Shown here piece after piece: positions 24,992 to 32,669 of a DNA stretch of 64,000 nucleotides. The stretch is from Planctomycetota bacterium (GTDB lineage Bacteria; Planctomycetota; B15-G4; SIAN01): contig JANQQL010000009.1 of assembly GCA_028289345.1 (NCBI GenBank), positions 1-64,000 on the forward strand, read 5' to 3'. The notes under the pieces were generated by a model that was given only the letters and a program-made list of their open reading frames with translations, was not told where the DNA came from and did no database searches. The translations under genes were made by a program, and so were the position numbers. Each line of letters begins with the position of its first letter. Positions within the stretch are counted from its first letter, which is position 1.

Positions 24992-25839
24992 GCGGCGCGC
25001 ACCGGGACCGCCCCCGACCAACCCGGGCGGCGAAGACCTGGGCGCATGTTTCGGCCGTTGGCCGAGATCGAGCGATGGAATCGGCCGTTCGAAAGCCCCC
25101 TCGACGATCCCCTGACGAACCGCGTGGCCAGAGGAGTCGCCGGGCCGTGCCCCGCACTCGCCGAGCGAGACAACGCGCCGTGGTGAGCGCCTGCTGGCTA
25201 GTCACCGCCTTCGCGTGCTCGGAACCCACGGAACCGACCGCTCCCGCTTCGACAGATGCGGTGACCGCGCCATCGCCCTCCCACAGCCCCGTGGCCCCCT
25301 CCCGCTCCTTCGAGATCAACGAAGACGGCGAGATCCTGGCCCGAGACTTCGAGCTTGTCGACCATCGAGGCCGTCGCTTTCGCCTTGCGGACGAGAAAGG
25401 CAAGGTCGTCGTGCTGTTCTTCGGATACGCCCACTGTCCGGATGTCTGTCCCACCACCCTGTCGAGCTGGGCCCGCATCGAAGCTGCCCTGGGAGCGCTC
25501 GCCTCCCAGGTGACCTTTGCGTTCGTCACCGTGGACCCCGAAAGGGACACGTCGGCGCGGCTCGCCAAGCACCTGGGCATCTTCAGCGAAGACTTCCTGG
25601 GGCTTCGCGGCACCACCGAGCAGCTCGATCAAGTCTACGACGCCTATCGGATCGATGCCGAGCGCGTTCCCGTCGCCGAGGGAGTCGTGGGCTACGTCAT
25701 CGACCACACCACCCGCATGTTCGTGATCGATCCCCGCGGTGTGCTCCACCGCCAATATGACTACCGCACGTCTCCCGACTCGATCGCCGGAGAGATTGGC
25801 TTGCTGCTGGAACAAGTGGCCGAGTCGGGTGATTCATGA
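24988..25839 (+). CDS. SCO1/SenC/PrrC-family copper-binding thioredoxin-fold lipoprotein
   Basis: SCO proteins deliver copper to the CuA site of cytochrome oxidase or keep its cysteines reduced. The thioredoxin fold (~105-283) has CPDVC (C150, C154) after LFFGYAH and the third copper ligand His in VIDHTTRMFVID, so all three SCO ligands are present. The N-terminus has a very basic stretch followed by a hydrophobic run ending TAFAC, a lipobox. ATG 24988 overlaps the upstream stop (ATGA). A GTG at 25147 would give a more normal lipoprotein signal (MPRTRRARQR…), so the true start may be there. The gene is followed, with a 4-bp overlap, by a PCuAC-type chaperone. Confidence 0.9.
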   Translation: MSGAHRDRPRPTRAAKTWAHVSAVGRDRAMESAVRKPPRRSPDEPRGQRSRRAVPRTRRARQRAVVSACWLVTAFACSEPTEPTAPASTDAVTAPSPSHSPVAPSRSFEINEDGEILARDFELVDHRGRRFRLADEKGKVVVLFFGYAHCPDVCPTTLSSWARIEAALGALASQVTFAFVTVDPERDTSARLAKHLGIFSEDFLGLRGTTEQLDQVYDAYRIDAERVPVAEGVVGYVIDHTTRMFVIDPRGVLHRQYDYRTSPDSIAGEIGLLLEQVAESGDS

Positions 25840-26426
25840 GTTCGAGCCTCGCCAAACCAACCCGAGGCGTCGATTCGACCGTGCCACAGACTCTTCGCCG
25901 AGTCAGCGCCCGGCGCCGTTGGCTGCTGGGAGCAGTGCTCCTGACCATCAGCGCTTGTGAGCGCACTCCGGGAACCCTCGACGTCCGCAATGCCTGGTCC
26001 TGGCCAACCGCTCCCGGCCGCTACCAGGAAACCAGTCCCCCGTCCGCCTCTCCTGATGCCGACCAAGAACTCGGCCCGGGAGTGGTGTATCTGGAGATCG
26101 TCAATGGCACCCGGCAAGACGATCGACTGCTTTCCGCCGAAGCCGCCGTCTGTCGAGTCACCGAGCTCCATGAAACCCGCGAGTCGGAGGGCCGCATGAC
26201 CATGGTTCCCCTCCCCCACGGAGTCGAGGTACCCGCTCGCAGCGTCCTTTCCTTCGAACCAGGAGGGCGGCACGTGATGTTGATCGACCTCCACCAAGAC
26301 CTGCTCCTCGGCCAACGCTTCGATCTCTCCTTGGAGTTCGAGAATGCCGGAGTGATTCTGGTCCAGTCCGAAGTCCGCCGTGGCGCAACCTCCGAAGCTT
26401 CGGAGGATTCGAGTGACCGTCCGTGA
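25836..26426 (+). CDS. PCuAC-type periplasmic copper chaperone lipoprotein
   Basis: A 196-aa protein with a basic n-region, hydrophobic core and lipobox TISAC (Cys41). It contains the copper motif of the PCu(A)C family: His112 in ELHET, Met121/123 in EGRMTM, and H146-x-M148 in GGRHVML. PCuAC binds Cu(I) and, with SCO, loads CuA of cytochrome c oxidase. Position directly after the SCO gene with a 4-bp overlap supports this. No oxidase subunits are in the window. An Asp/Ser/Pro-rich insert near 65-80 is unusual for the family. Confidence 0.87.
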   Translation: MSSSLAKPTRGVDSTVPQTLRRVSARRRWLLGAVLLTISACERTPGTLDVRNAWSWPTAPGRYQETSPPSASPDADQELGPGVVYLEIVNGTRQDDRLLSAEAAVCRVTELHETRESEGRMTMVPLPHGVEVPARSVLSFEPGGRHVMLIDLHQDLLLGQRFDLSLEFENAGVILVQSEVRRGATSEASEDSSDRP

Positions 26427-26493
26427 ATCGATCCGCACAACCCTGGCGTTCGCCGCTTCCCTGAAACGCAACAGGCAAGAGAGCTCGACATCC

Positions 26494-27270
26494 ATGAACC
26501 ACAGCGCCTCGAAAGTCTCCTGCCAGACCAAGGACGACCCCGGGATCTGGCATGTGGATCTGGCCGCTCCTCCGACCAACATTCTCGACCAGGACATGAT
26601 TCCCCAGCTCACCGAGATATTTCGGGAGGCTGCCATCACTGCGTCGCTCAAGGCGGTGGTCTTGTCCGGCCAAGGAGAGCACTTCTCTTATGGCGTCAGC
26701 ATCCAGGAGCATCGCCCTCAAGAAGTCGCCGCCATGCTCGAGCGATTCCATGGCCTGTTCCTCGCAATGAATGCGGCGGCGGTTCCCCTCCTCGCCGTGG
26801 TTCGAGGTCGTTGCCTGGGAGGGGGCCTGGAACTGGCCGCGTACTGTCATCGAGTGTTCGCGACTCCTGACGCCGAGATGGGTTTGCCGGAGATCAAGCT
26901 CGGTGTCTTCGCTCCGGCTGGATCCTTGATCCTTCCCACTCGGGTGGGCCAGCGGCACACGGACGACCTGTGCCTGAGCGGGCGTACCGTGACCGGCGAA
27001 CAGGCTCTGGCCATGGGGTTGGTCGACCAGGTGTCGCCGCATCCCAAAACGGCGGCCGAGGAATGGTACCGAGAGCATCTCCGCCCGCGCTCCGCGGCGG
27101 CCCTTCGTCACGCGGCTCGCGCCTCACGACTGCGTTTCGCTCACGATTTCGAGCGCCAGCTCGCCCAAGTCACCAAGCTTTACCTGAACGAACTCATGAC
27201 GACTCGCGACGCCCAAGAAGGCATCGAGGCCTTCTTGGAAAAGAGAGCGCCCGTCTGGAGCGACTCCTGA
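26494..27270 (+). CDS. Enoyl-CoA hydratase/isomerase family protein (cyclohexadienoyl-CoA hydratase-like)
   Basis: A 258-aa crotonase-fold protein, predicted cytoplasmic. The oxyanion-hole segments are HFSYGVSIQEH and RCLGGGLELA. Both usual catalytic glutamates are present (in GGGLELA and in MGLPEIKLG). The HFSYGVSIQEH…MLERFHGLFLAM stretch is reminiscent of cyclohexa-1,5-diene-1-carboxyl-CoA hydratases rather than plain fatty-acid hydratases, but the substrate cannot be fixed by eye. ATG 26494 was chosen where homology starts. A GTG at 26413 overlapping the copper-chaperone stop would couple it to that operon, so co-transcription is likely even though the function looks unrelated. Confidence 0.83.
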   Translation: MNHSASKVSCQTKDDPGIWHVDLAAPPTNILDQDMIPQLTEIFREAAITASLKAVVLSGQGEHFSYGVSIQEHRPQEVAAMLERFHGLFLAMNAAAVPLLAVVRGRCLGGGLELAAYCHRVFATPDAEMGLPEIKLGVFAPAGSLILPTRVGQRHTDDLCLSGRTVTGEQALAMGLVDQVSPHPKTAAEEWYREHLRPRSAAALRHAARASRLRFAHDFERQLAQVTKLYLNELMTTRDAQEGIEAFLEKRAPVWSDS

Positions 27271-27283
27271 CCGGCGGGTTCGT

Positions 27284-27297
27284 CGGCAAGGGTGCCG
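27284..27297. terminator. Candidate terminator hairpin between convergent hydratase and lpdA genes
   Basis: CGGCA-AGGG-TGCCG lies in the 36-bp gap between convergent genes, within a looser GGCGG…CCGCC frame. No T-run is present; the call rests on position. Confidence 0.3.
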
Positions 27298-27306
27298 CCC
27301 CTGTGC

Positions 27307-28743
27307 TCAAGCAGGAACAGGTTTCTTGGCAGTGGGCGGCTGGTAGATGTGCACCGCCATGCCGTGCACCGCTTCCGCGGCTTCCATGACTGTCTCCGGC
27401 AAAGTCGGATGGGCATGGATGGTCGACGCGAGATCTTCGGTCGTGGCCCCCATCTCCAAAGCCAAGGTCGCCTCGGCAATGAGTTCGCTCACTTCCGGTC
27501 CCACCATGTGCACTCCCAGAACCACGTCGGTGTTGCGGTCGGAGACCACCTTGGTGAAGCCTTCCGTCTCGTTCAGGCTCATGGCCCGCCCCGAAGCGGC
27601 GAAAGGAAACTTGCCGACGATCGGATCGTAGCCCGCCTCTTTTGCTTGCCCCTCGGTCAGTCCGACGGAGGCGACTTCTGGGTCAGTGAAGATTACCGCC
27701 GGCACGGCGACCGGGTCGTAGATCACCGAATTGTCTCCGGAAATGGCGGCCGCGGCCACGAGTCCTTCGTGACTCGCTTTGTGGGCCAACATGGGCTGTC
27801 CCACGATATCCCCGATCGCATAGACGTGATCGGCTCCGGTGCGGCGCTGCGCGTCGACGTTCAGGAAGCCTCGGTCCGTCGCAAGTCCCACGGTTTCCAA
27901 GCCCAAGTCTTCGGTATTGGGACGTCGTCCCACGCAGGACAGGATCTGATCGACTTCGATGGTTTCCTTCTTGCCCTTCTTCTCGATCTCGACCGCCAGG
28001 CCCTTTTTGCCCTTCTTGTAACCCAGGGCCTTGGTCTCGAGGTGGACCTTCACCTTCTTCTTCTTCAGGGATCGGGCCACCACCTTCGAAAGTTCCGGGT
28101 CCTGGCCGGGCAGCACCGAATCGGTCATTTCGACCACGATGACCTCCGCGCCAATCTTCCGGTAGAAGAAGCCGAGCTCGAGACCGATGTAACCCGCTCC
28201 GATCACCAAGACGGAGCCTGGGATCTTCTTCGGCGCCAACGCTCCCGTGCTCGACCAGACGTTGTCTTCATCGAAATCGAAGCCGGGGATCTCAATGGGC
28301 CGCGAACCGGTGGCCAGGATCACGTCCTGGTAATGGACCTCTTGGGTCCCCTTCTCGGTCTCGACGAGCAACTTGCCGGGTCCCGCGAGTCGAGCCTTGC
28401 CCGCCAGGTGCTCAATCTTGTGATTCTTGAACAGCACACCGATGCCACCCGTCAGCCGGTCAACGATGCCGGCTTTCCAAGCCACCAACTCCTCGATCTT
28501 GAGACTCATGCCGTCGACGTGGATGCCGATCTTGCTGGCGCCTCGGATCTTTTCCATGAGGTTGCCGGCGGCAATCATCGCTTTCGAAGGAATGCAGCCG
28601 ACATTCAGACAAACTCCGCCCAGATTCGCGCGTTCGACCACCAGGACCTTCTTCCCCAACTGGGCTGCGCGAATCGCCGCGACGTAACCACCCGGGCCGG
28701 CTCCGACGACCGCCACCTCGGTTTGAATCACAGCATTCCCCAT
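27307..28743 (-). CDS. lpdA: Dihydrolipoamide dehydrogenase (E3)
   Basis: This FAD flavoprotein reoxidises dihydrolipoyl groups of the 2-oxoacid dehydrogenase complex and reduces NAD+. The 478-aa protein has the FAD fold GAGPGGYVAAIRAA, redox-active C45 and C50 (GGVCLNVGC), the NAD fold VIGAGYIGLELG, the second FAD motif VYAIGDI, and the C-terminal catalytic His-Glu pair in HAHPTLPE. A Lys-rich loop (KKKKVKVH; GYKKGKKG; EKKGKKE, ~230-265) stands out. It is the last gene of the leftward cluster, after the second E1alpha, with a 50-bp gap. Confidence 0.96.
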   Translation of the reverse strand: MGNAVIQTEVAVVGAGPGGYVAAIRAAQLGKKVLVVERANLGGVCLNVGCIPSKAMIAAGNLMEKIRGASKIGIHVDGMSLKIEELVAWKAGIVDRLTGGIGVLFKNHKIEHLAGKARLAGPGKLLVETEKGTQEVHYQDVILATGSRPIEIPGFDFDEDNVWSSTGALAPKKIPGSVLVIGAGYIGLELGFFYRKIGAEVIVVEMTDSVLPGQDPELSKVVARSLKKKKVKVHLETKALGYKKGKKGLAVEIEKKGKKETIEVDQILSCVGRRPNTEDLGLETVGLATDRGFLNVDAQRRTGADHVYAIGDIVGQPMLAHKASHEGLVAAAAISGDNSVIYDPVAVPAVIFTDPEVASVGLTEGQAKEAGYDPIVGKFPFAASGRAMSLNETEGFTKVVSDRNTDVVLGVHMVGPEVSELIAEATLALEMGATTEDLASTIHAHPTLPETVMEAAEAVHGMAVHIYQPPTAKKPVPA

Positions 28744-28793
28744 GGTTCACATCCTTCTCAATGGGCGTGCGCAGAGATTCCGCGCGACTCGCC

Positions 28794-30158
28794 TCAAGAC
28801 GGTTTGGAGTTTCGGTAGTGGAGATACCCGCTCCGCTGATCTTCCAGCTGAGCCGTGACGTCGGCGAAGACGTCTTCGAACAGCGACTCGGCCGCGGGAT
28901 CCTCGAGCTTTTCGACGGCTTGGGTGGCTTCGGAGATTTCGCGATGCATCTCCTCTTCCATCTCGTCGTGTTGCCCCTTGGTGAGGACCCCTTCGAATTC
29001 GAGGAACCGTCGCAAACGCTCGACAGGGTCCCGCTTCTCCCAGGTCGCCACTTCTTCATCGCTGCGATAGCGAGTGGGATCGTCCGACGACGAATGACCG
29101 GTCCGACGATAGGTGAGCGCTTCAATCAAGGTCGGACCGCCGCCCGACCGAGCTCGCCCTAGCGCCTTGTGAGTTTCTCGGTACACCGCCAACACATCGT
29201 TGCCGTCGACGCGCACTCCGGGCATGCCGTAGGCGTCGGCCTTCACGGCAATGGAGTCCGAGGCCGTTTGCTTGTCGAAGGGCACCGAGATCGCCCACTG
29301 ATTGTTCTGGCACAGGAACACCACGGGGGACCGCCAAACACCGGCAAAGTTCAGTCCGCAATGAAAGTCCGACGATGAGGTGGCGCCGTCGCCGAGGAAC
29401 CCCAACACGGCCGACTGCTCCCCGCGAATCTGCATTCCTCGAGCCATGCCCGCCGCATGGGGGATCTGAGTGCCGATCACACTGGACATGGAAACGAACT
29501 TGCCAGCACGCCACGAGAAGTGGCAAGGCATCTGGCGGCCCTGAGACACTTCTCCCGCTTTCCCGGCGAGCTGAGTCACCAACAGGTTCAGCGGGTAGCC
29601 GCGGTAGACCGCCACCCCCATCTCGCGCAACGCGGGAACGATCCAATCCTCTTTGGTCGCGGCCGCGGCACTACCGACGATCGCCGCCTCCTGCCCCGTG
29701 CTTTGGCCGTAGAACCCGATCCGACCCTGTCGTTGCAGATTCAGCATGCGCCCGTCGAGGACGCGGATCTTGACCATGCCTCGATACAGGTCGAGGAGCA
29801 TCGCCGGCGTCTCTTCCAACGTCGCGTCGGAGACCAAATGCCCGTCTTCGCCGAGCACTTGAACCGGACGGAAGCGTTGTGGGTCCGCGTCGGCCTCTTT
29901 TGCCTTCGGCGCGGCAGCCCCTGCACTCTTGGACCGGGACGTGGCTCCCTTCCCGTTCTTCGAAACCGAACCGGAAGACCTTCGATTGGCAGAAGCCCCG
30001 CGCCGCGCCCCGTTCTTCGAGGAGCGCCCCGAGGACTTCTTCCCACTCGACTTGGAGCCTCCCGCTCGTCCGCGAGACGAGTTGCCAGACTCCTTCTTCT
30101 TGGGACGGCCTGGAGAAGCCGCTTGGCGAGGGGGACCCGCCGTGGAATCGTCGCGCAC
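28794..30158 (-). CDS. Second 2-oxoacid dehydrogenase E1 alpha subunit, with basic N-terminal tail
   Basis: A 454-aa thiamine-diphosphate E1 alpha. The core (~95-454) has the TPP motif GDGATSSSDFHCGLNF…QNN (GDG-x(n)-NN), the GRIGFYGQSTGQEAA entry segment, and the phosphorylation-loop-like RRTGHSSSDDPTRYRS. Residues 1-~92 are a disordered Lys/Arg/Ser/Gly tail (KKSSGRSSKNGARRG type) not found in usual E1 alphas. The segment VPALREMGVAVYRGYPLNLL is closer to pyruvate-type PdhA than the sister E1 alpha at 32670-33785, so this may give a pyruvate-specific E1. It sits between E2 and E3 (15 bp after the E2 stop). Which E1 beta it pairs with is not shown; only one exists here. Confidence 0.88.
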   Translation of the reverse strand: MRDDSTAGPPRQAASPGRPKKKESGNSSRGRAGGSKSSGKKSSGRSSKNGARRGASANRRSSGSVSKNGKGATSRSKSAGAAAPKAKEADADPQRFRPVQVLGEDGHLVSDATLEETPAMLLDLYRGMVKIRVLDGRMLNLQRQGRIGFYGQSTGQEAAIVGSAAAATKEDWIVPALREMGVAVYRGYPLNLLVTQLAGKAGEVSQGRQMPCHFSWRAGKFVSMSSVIGTQIPHAAGMARGMQIRGEQSAVLGFLGDGATSSSDFHCGLNFAGVWRSPVVFLCQNNQWAISVPFDKQTASDSIAVKADAYGMPGVRVDGNDVLAVYRETHKALGRARSGGGPTLIEALTYRRTGHSSSDDPTRYRSDEEVATWEKRDPVERLRRFLEFEGVLTKGQHDEMEEEMHREISEATQAVEKLEDPAAESLFEDVFADVTAQLEDQRSGYLHYRNSKPS

Positions 30159-30172
30159 CGCTTTCTCCCGAA

Positions 30173-31519
30173 TCAGAGAGAACCGAGCAGCAGAAGCTTG
30201 GGATCTTCGAGGAGGCGAATGACCTCATTCATGAAGCGCGCGCCGTCGGCGCCGTCCACCACCCGGTGATCCAGAGAGATGGACAGGTTCATCATCTTGC
30301 GAACCACGACTTCTCCGTCTCTCACCACCGCTTGTTCCGTGATCTTGTGCACCCCCATGATCGCCACTTCCGGATAGTTGATCACCGGCGTTGCCAGGAT
30401 GCCGCCGATGTTGCCAGCGTTGGTGATGGTGAAGGTCGAACCCGTCACTTCATCCAGGCTGAGCTTTCCGTCTCTTGCACGTCCAGCCAGATCGTTCACG
30501 GCCTTCCCGGTCGCTAGCAGCGACATCTGGTCGGCGTGATGAATCACCGGCACCACCAGGCCCGCGTCCGTGTCGGCGGCAAAGCCGATGTTGTAGTAGT
30601 GCTTGTAGACGATTTCCTGGGTGGACTCTTCGAGAGTCGCGTTCAACATCGGGAACTTGCGCAACCCCTGGATCGCGGCCTGGATGATGAACGGCATGTA
30701 CGTGAGCTTGACGTCTTGCGCAGCCGCGGTCTCTTTCAAGGAGGCCCGCATGGCCACCAACTCGGTGACGTCGACATCGTCCACGTAGGTGAAGTGCGCA
30801 GCGGTCTGCTTGGACTGCTGCATGCGTTCGGCGATGCGCTTGCGAACACCCTTCAGCGGCACGCGCACCTCCGGCTTCTCACCACTCCGAACCGTCGGAG
30901 GAGCGGGCGCGCGAGGTGCCGCCGCGGCCGCGGCGGGAGCAGCAGGCACCGCAGCCGCCGCCGGCGACGCGGGCAGTGGTTCAGCAGGAGACGCTCCTTC
31001 TTTGAGGAACAGCTCAAAGTCTTGACGAGTGACGCGTCCCGCCGGACCGGTCGCAGGAACGTGACCGAGATCGATCCCGTGTTCTCGTGCCCGACGCCGA
31101 ACGGCAGGAGCCGCCAGCACTCGCCCTGCCTGACCATTGCCCGAGGTCTGGGGAGCGGGAACACTTGTCGGCGCAGGAGTTGCCGGAGCGCTGGAGGCTG
31201 GTGCAGGGGCCGCAGGTGCGGCGGCCGCGGCCGCGGGCTGAGAGGCCGCCGTTTCGGCAACCGCGGCGGGCTGTGCGGCACCCGCGGTTTCGATGACCGC
31301 GATCACGGAGCCAACGGGAACAGTATCTCCTGCGGCCGCAGTCAGCGCCTGGACGGTCCCTTCTTTCGGTGCCGGGATCTCGACCGTCGCCTTGTCGGTC
31401 ATCACTTCCACGAACGGGTCGTCTTCTTTGATCGCCTGCCCTTCGGTGACGTGCCATTGCACGATCTCACCTTCGGCAATGCCTTCTCCGATATCCGGCA
31501 ACTTGAACTCGAAACTCAC
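30173..31519 (-). CDS. Dihydrolipoyl acyltransferase (E2) of a 2-oxoacid dehydrogenase complex
   Basis: A 448-aa E2. One lipoyl domain (1-~78) carries lipoyl Lys43 in EVMTDKATVEIP. Ala/Pro-rich linkers (~85-150 and ~205-245) flank the peripheral subunit-binding domain (VLAAPAVRRRAREHGIDL…GRVTRQDFELFL). The catalytic acyltransferase domain (~255-448) ends with the active-site motif SLDHRVVDGADG. The start is GTG 31519 because a perfect GAGGAG lies 8 nt upstream and the lipoyl domain begins at once; the frame is open for 44 more basic codons upstream. The specific acyl group (acetyl or branched-chain) is not decided by these motifs. Confidence 0.93.
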   Translation of the reverse strand: MSFEFKLPDIGEGIAEGEIVQWHVTEGQAIKEDDPFVEVMTDKATVEIPAPKEGTVQALTAAAGDTVPVGSVIAVIETAGAAQPAAVAETAASQPAAAAAAPAAPAPASSAPATPAPTSVPAPQTSGNGQAGRVLAAPAVRRRAREHGIDLGHVPATGPAGRVTRQDFELFLKEGASPAEPLPASPAAAAVPAAPAAAAAAPRAPAPPTVRSGEKPEVRVPLKGVRKRIAERMQQSKQTAAHFTYVDDVDVTELVAMRASLKETAAAQDVKLTYMPFIIQAAIQGLRKFPMLNATLEESTQEIVYKHYYNIGFAADTDAGLVVPVIHHADQMSLLATGKAVNDLAGRARDGKLSLDEVTGSTFTITNAGNIGGILATPVINYPEVAIMGVHKITEQAVVRDGEVVVRKMMNLSISLDHRVVDGADGARFMNEVIRLLEDPKLLLLGSL

Positions 31520-31668
31520 GTCTTTGACTCCTCGTTGATTCTTCCCTGACCGTCGCTTCGTGGCGTTCTTGCTTGTCGATGCTTTGCGGCTTGTGCGCTT
31601 GGATGCTTGTTCGTGAACGCCCGAGGTCAGGCTCCCTCCCCAGGTTCTCACATGATGAGCGACGGTTG

Positions 31669-32643
31669 TTAAAACTCCATCAAGTCCTTGATGGCTTGAC
31701 GGACTCGGCCGTCGTCCGGCAGGTACATGTGCTCCAACGTGTAGGGGAATGGCGTGTCAAATCCCGCCACCCGCGCGATGGGGCCTTCCAGGTACTCGAT
31801 GGCTTTCTCTGCGATCACCGCCGAGATTTCCGCTCCGAAACCACAGGACTTCGGCGCTTCGTAAACAACCACGGCGCGCCCCGTCTTTTTGACCGACTCC
31901 AGGATCGTCTCCTCGTCGAGAGGAATGATGCTGCGGACGTCCAGGACTTCGACGCTGACCCCGTCCCCCGCACAGGCTTCGGCGGCCTTTTCCGCGACGG
32001 GAACCATCGCTCCCCAGGCAACCAACGTGGCGTCGGTCCCTTCGCGAACGATCCGGGCCTTGCCCAGCGGAACCGTGAAGTCGCCTTCGGGTACTTCGCC
32101 CTTGGTGTTCCGGTAGATCGCCTTCGGTTCCATGAACAGCACCGGATCGGGATCTCGGATGGAGGCCAGCAGCAGTCCCTTGGCGTCTTCGGGCGTGGAC
32201 GGCACCACGACCTTCAAGCCGGGAGTATGGGCGAAGTACGCCTCGGGGCTCTGCGAGTGGTAGTGACCACCGCGGATCCCCCCGCCAATCGGCGTCCGAA
32301 TGGTCATGGGCACCGTGAACTCGCCACCGGAGCGGTAGCGCATCTTGGCGGCTTCTGAAACGATCTGGTCGAACGCGGGATAGATGAAGTCCGAGAACTG
32401 GATTTCAGGAACCGGCACCAACCCATACAGGGCCATCCCGATCGCGGTCCCAATGATCCCGGATTCCGCCAACGGCGTATCCATCACTCGGTCCCCGCCG
32501 AACTCCTCGAACAACCCTTGGGTCGCTCGGAACACCCCGCCGTTCAGTCCGACGTCTTCTCCGAGAACGACCACTCGGTCGTCGCGTCCCATCTCCAGGC
32601 GCAATCCGTCGTTGATTGCCTGAAGCAAAGTCATCGTGGCCAT
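31669..32643 (-). CDS. 2-oxoacid dehydrogenase E1 beta subunit
   Basis: A 324-aa transketolase-type beta subunit that pairs with E1 alpha to decarboxylate 2-oxoacids. Hallmarks are VLGEDVGLNGGVFRAT, DTPLAESGIIGTAIGMAL with the TPP-activating Glu, GGHYHSQSPEAYFAHTPGLKVVVPSTP, and EVLDVRSIIPLDEETI. Motif spacing fits branched-chain/pyruvate type beta subunits. It lies between the first E1 alpha (26-bp gap) and E2 in a leftward operon, and is the only E1 beta for two E1 alphas. Confidence 0.95.
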   Translation of the reverse strand: MATMTLLQAINDGLRLEMGRDDRVVVLGEDVGLNGGVFRATQGLFEEFGGDRVMDTPLAESGIIGTAIGMALYGLVPVPEIQFSDFIYPAFDQIVSEAAKMRYRSGGEFTVPMTIRTPIGGGIRGGHYHSQSPEAYFAHTPGLKVVVPSTPEDAKGLLLASIRDPDPVLFMEPKAIYRNTKGEVPEGDFTVPLGKARIVREGTDATLVAWGAMVPVAEKAAEACAGDGVSVEVLDVRSIIPLDEETILESVKKTGRAVVVYEAPKSCGFGAEISAVIAEKAIEYLEGPIARVAGFDTPFPYTLEHMYLPDDGRVRQAIKDLMEF

Positions 32644-32669
32644 TCAACTCTCCTCTCGTGCAACGAGCT

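Noticed and set aside
28000..28080. Lys-rich run in lpdA as a possible frameshift or tail
   Set aside because: It falls inside a continuous, normal-length enzyme between recognised motifs, so it is a surface-loop feature rather than an error.
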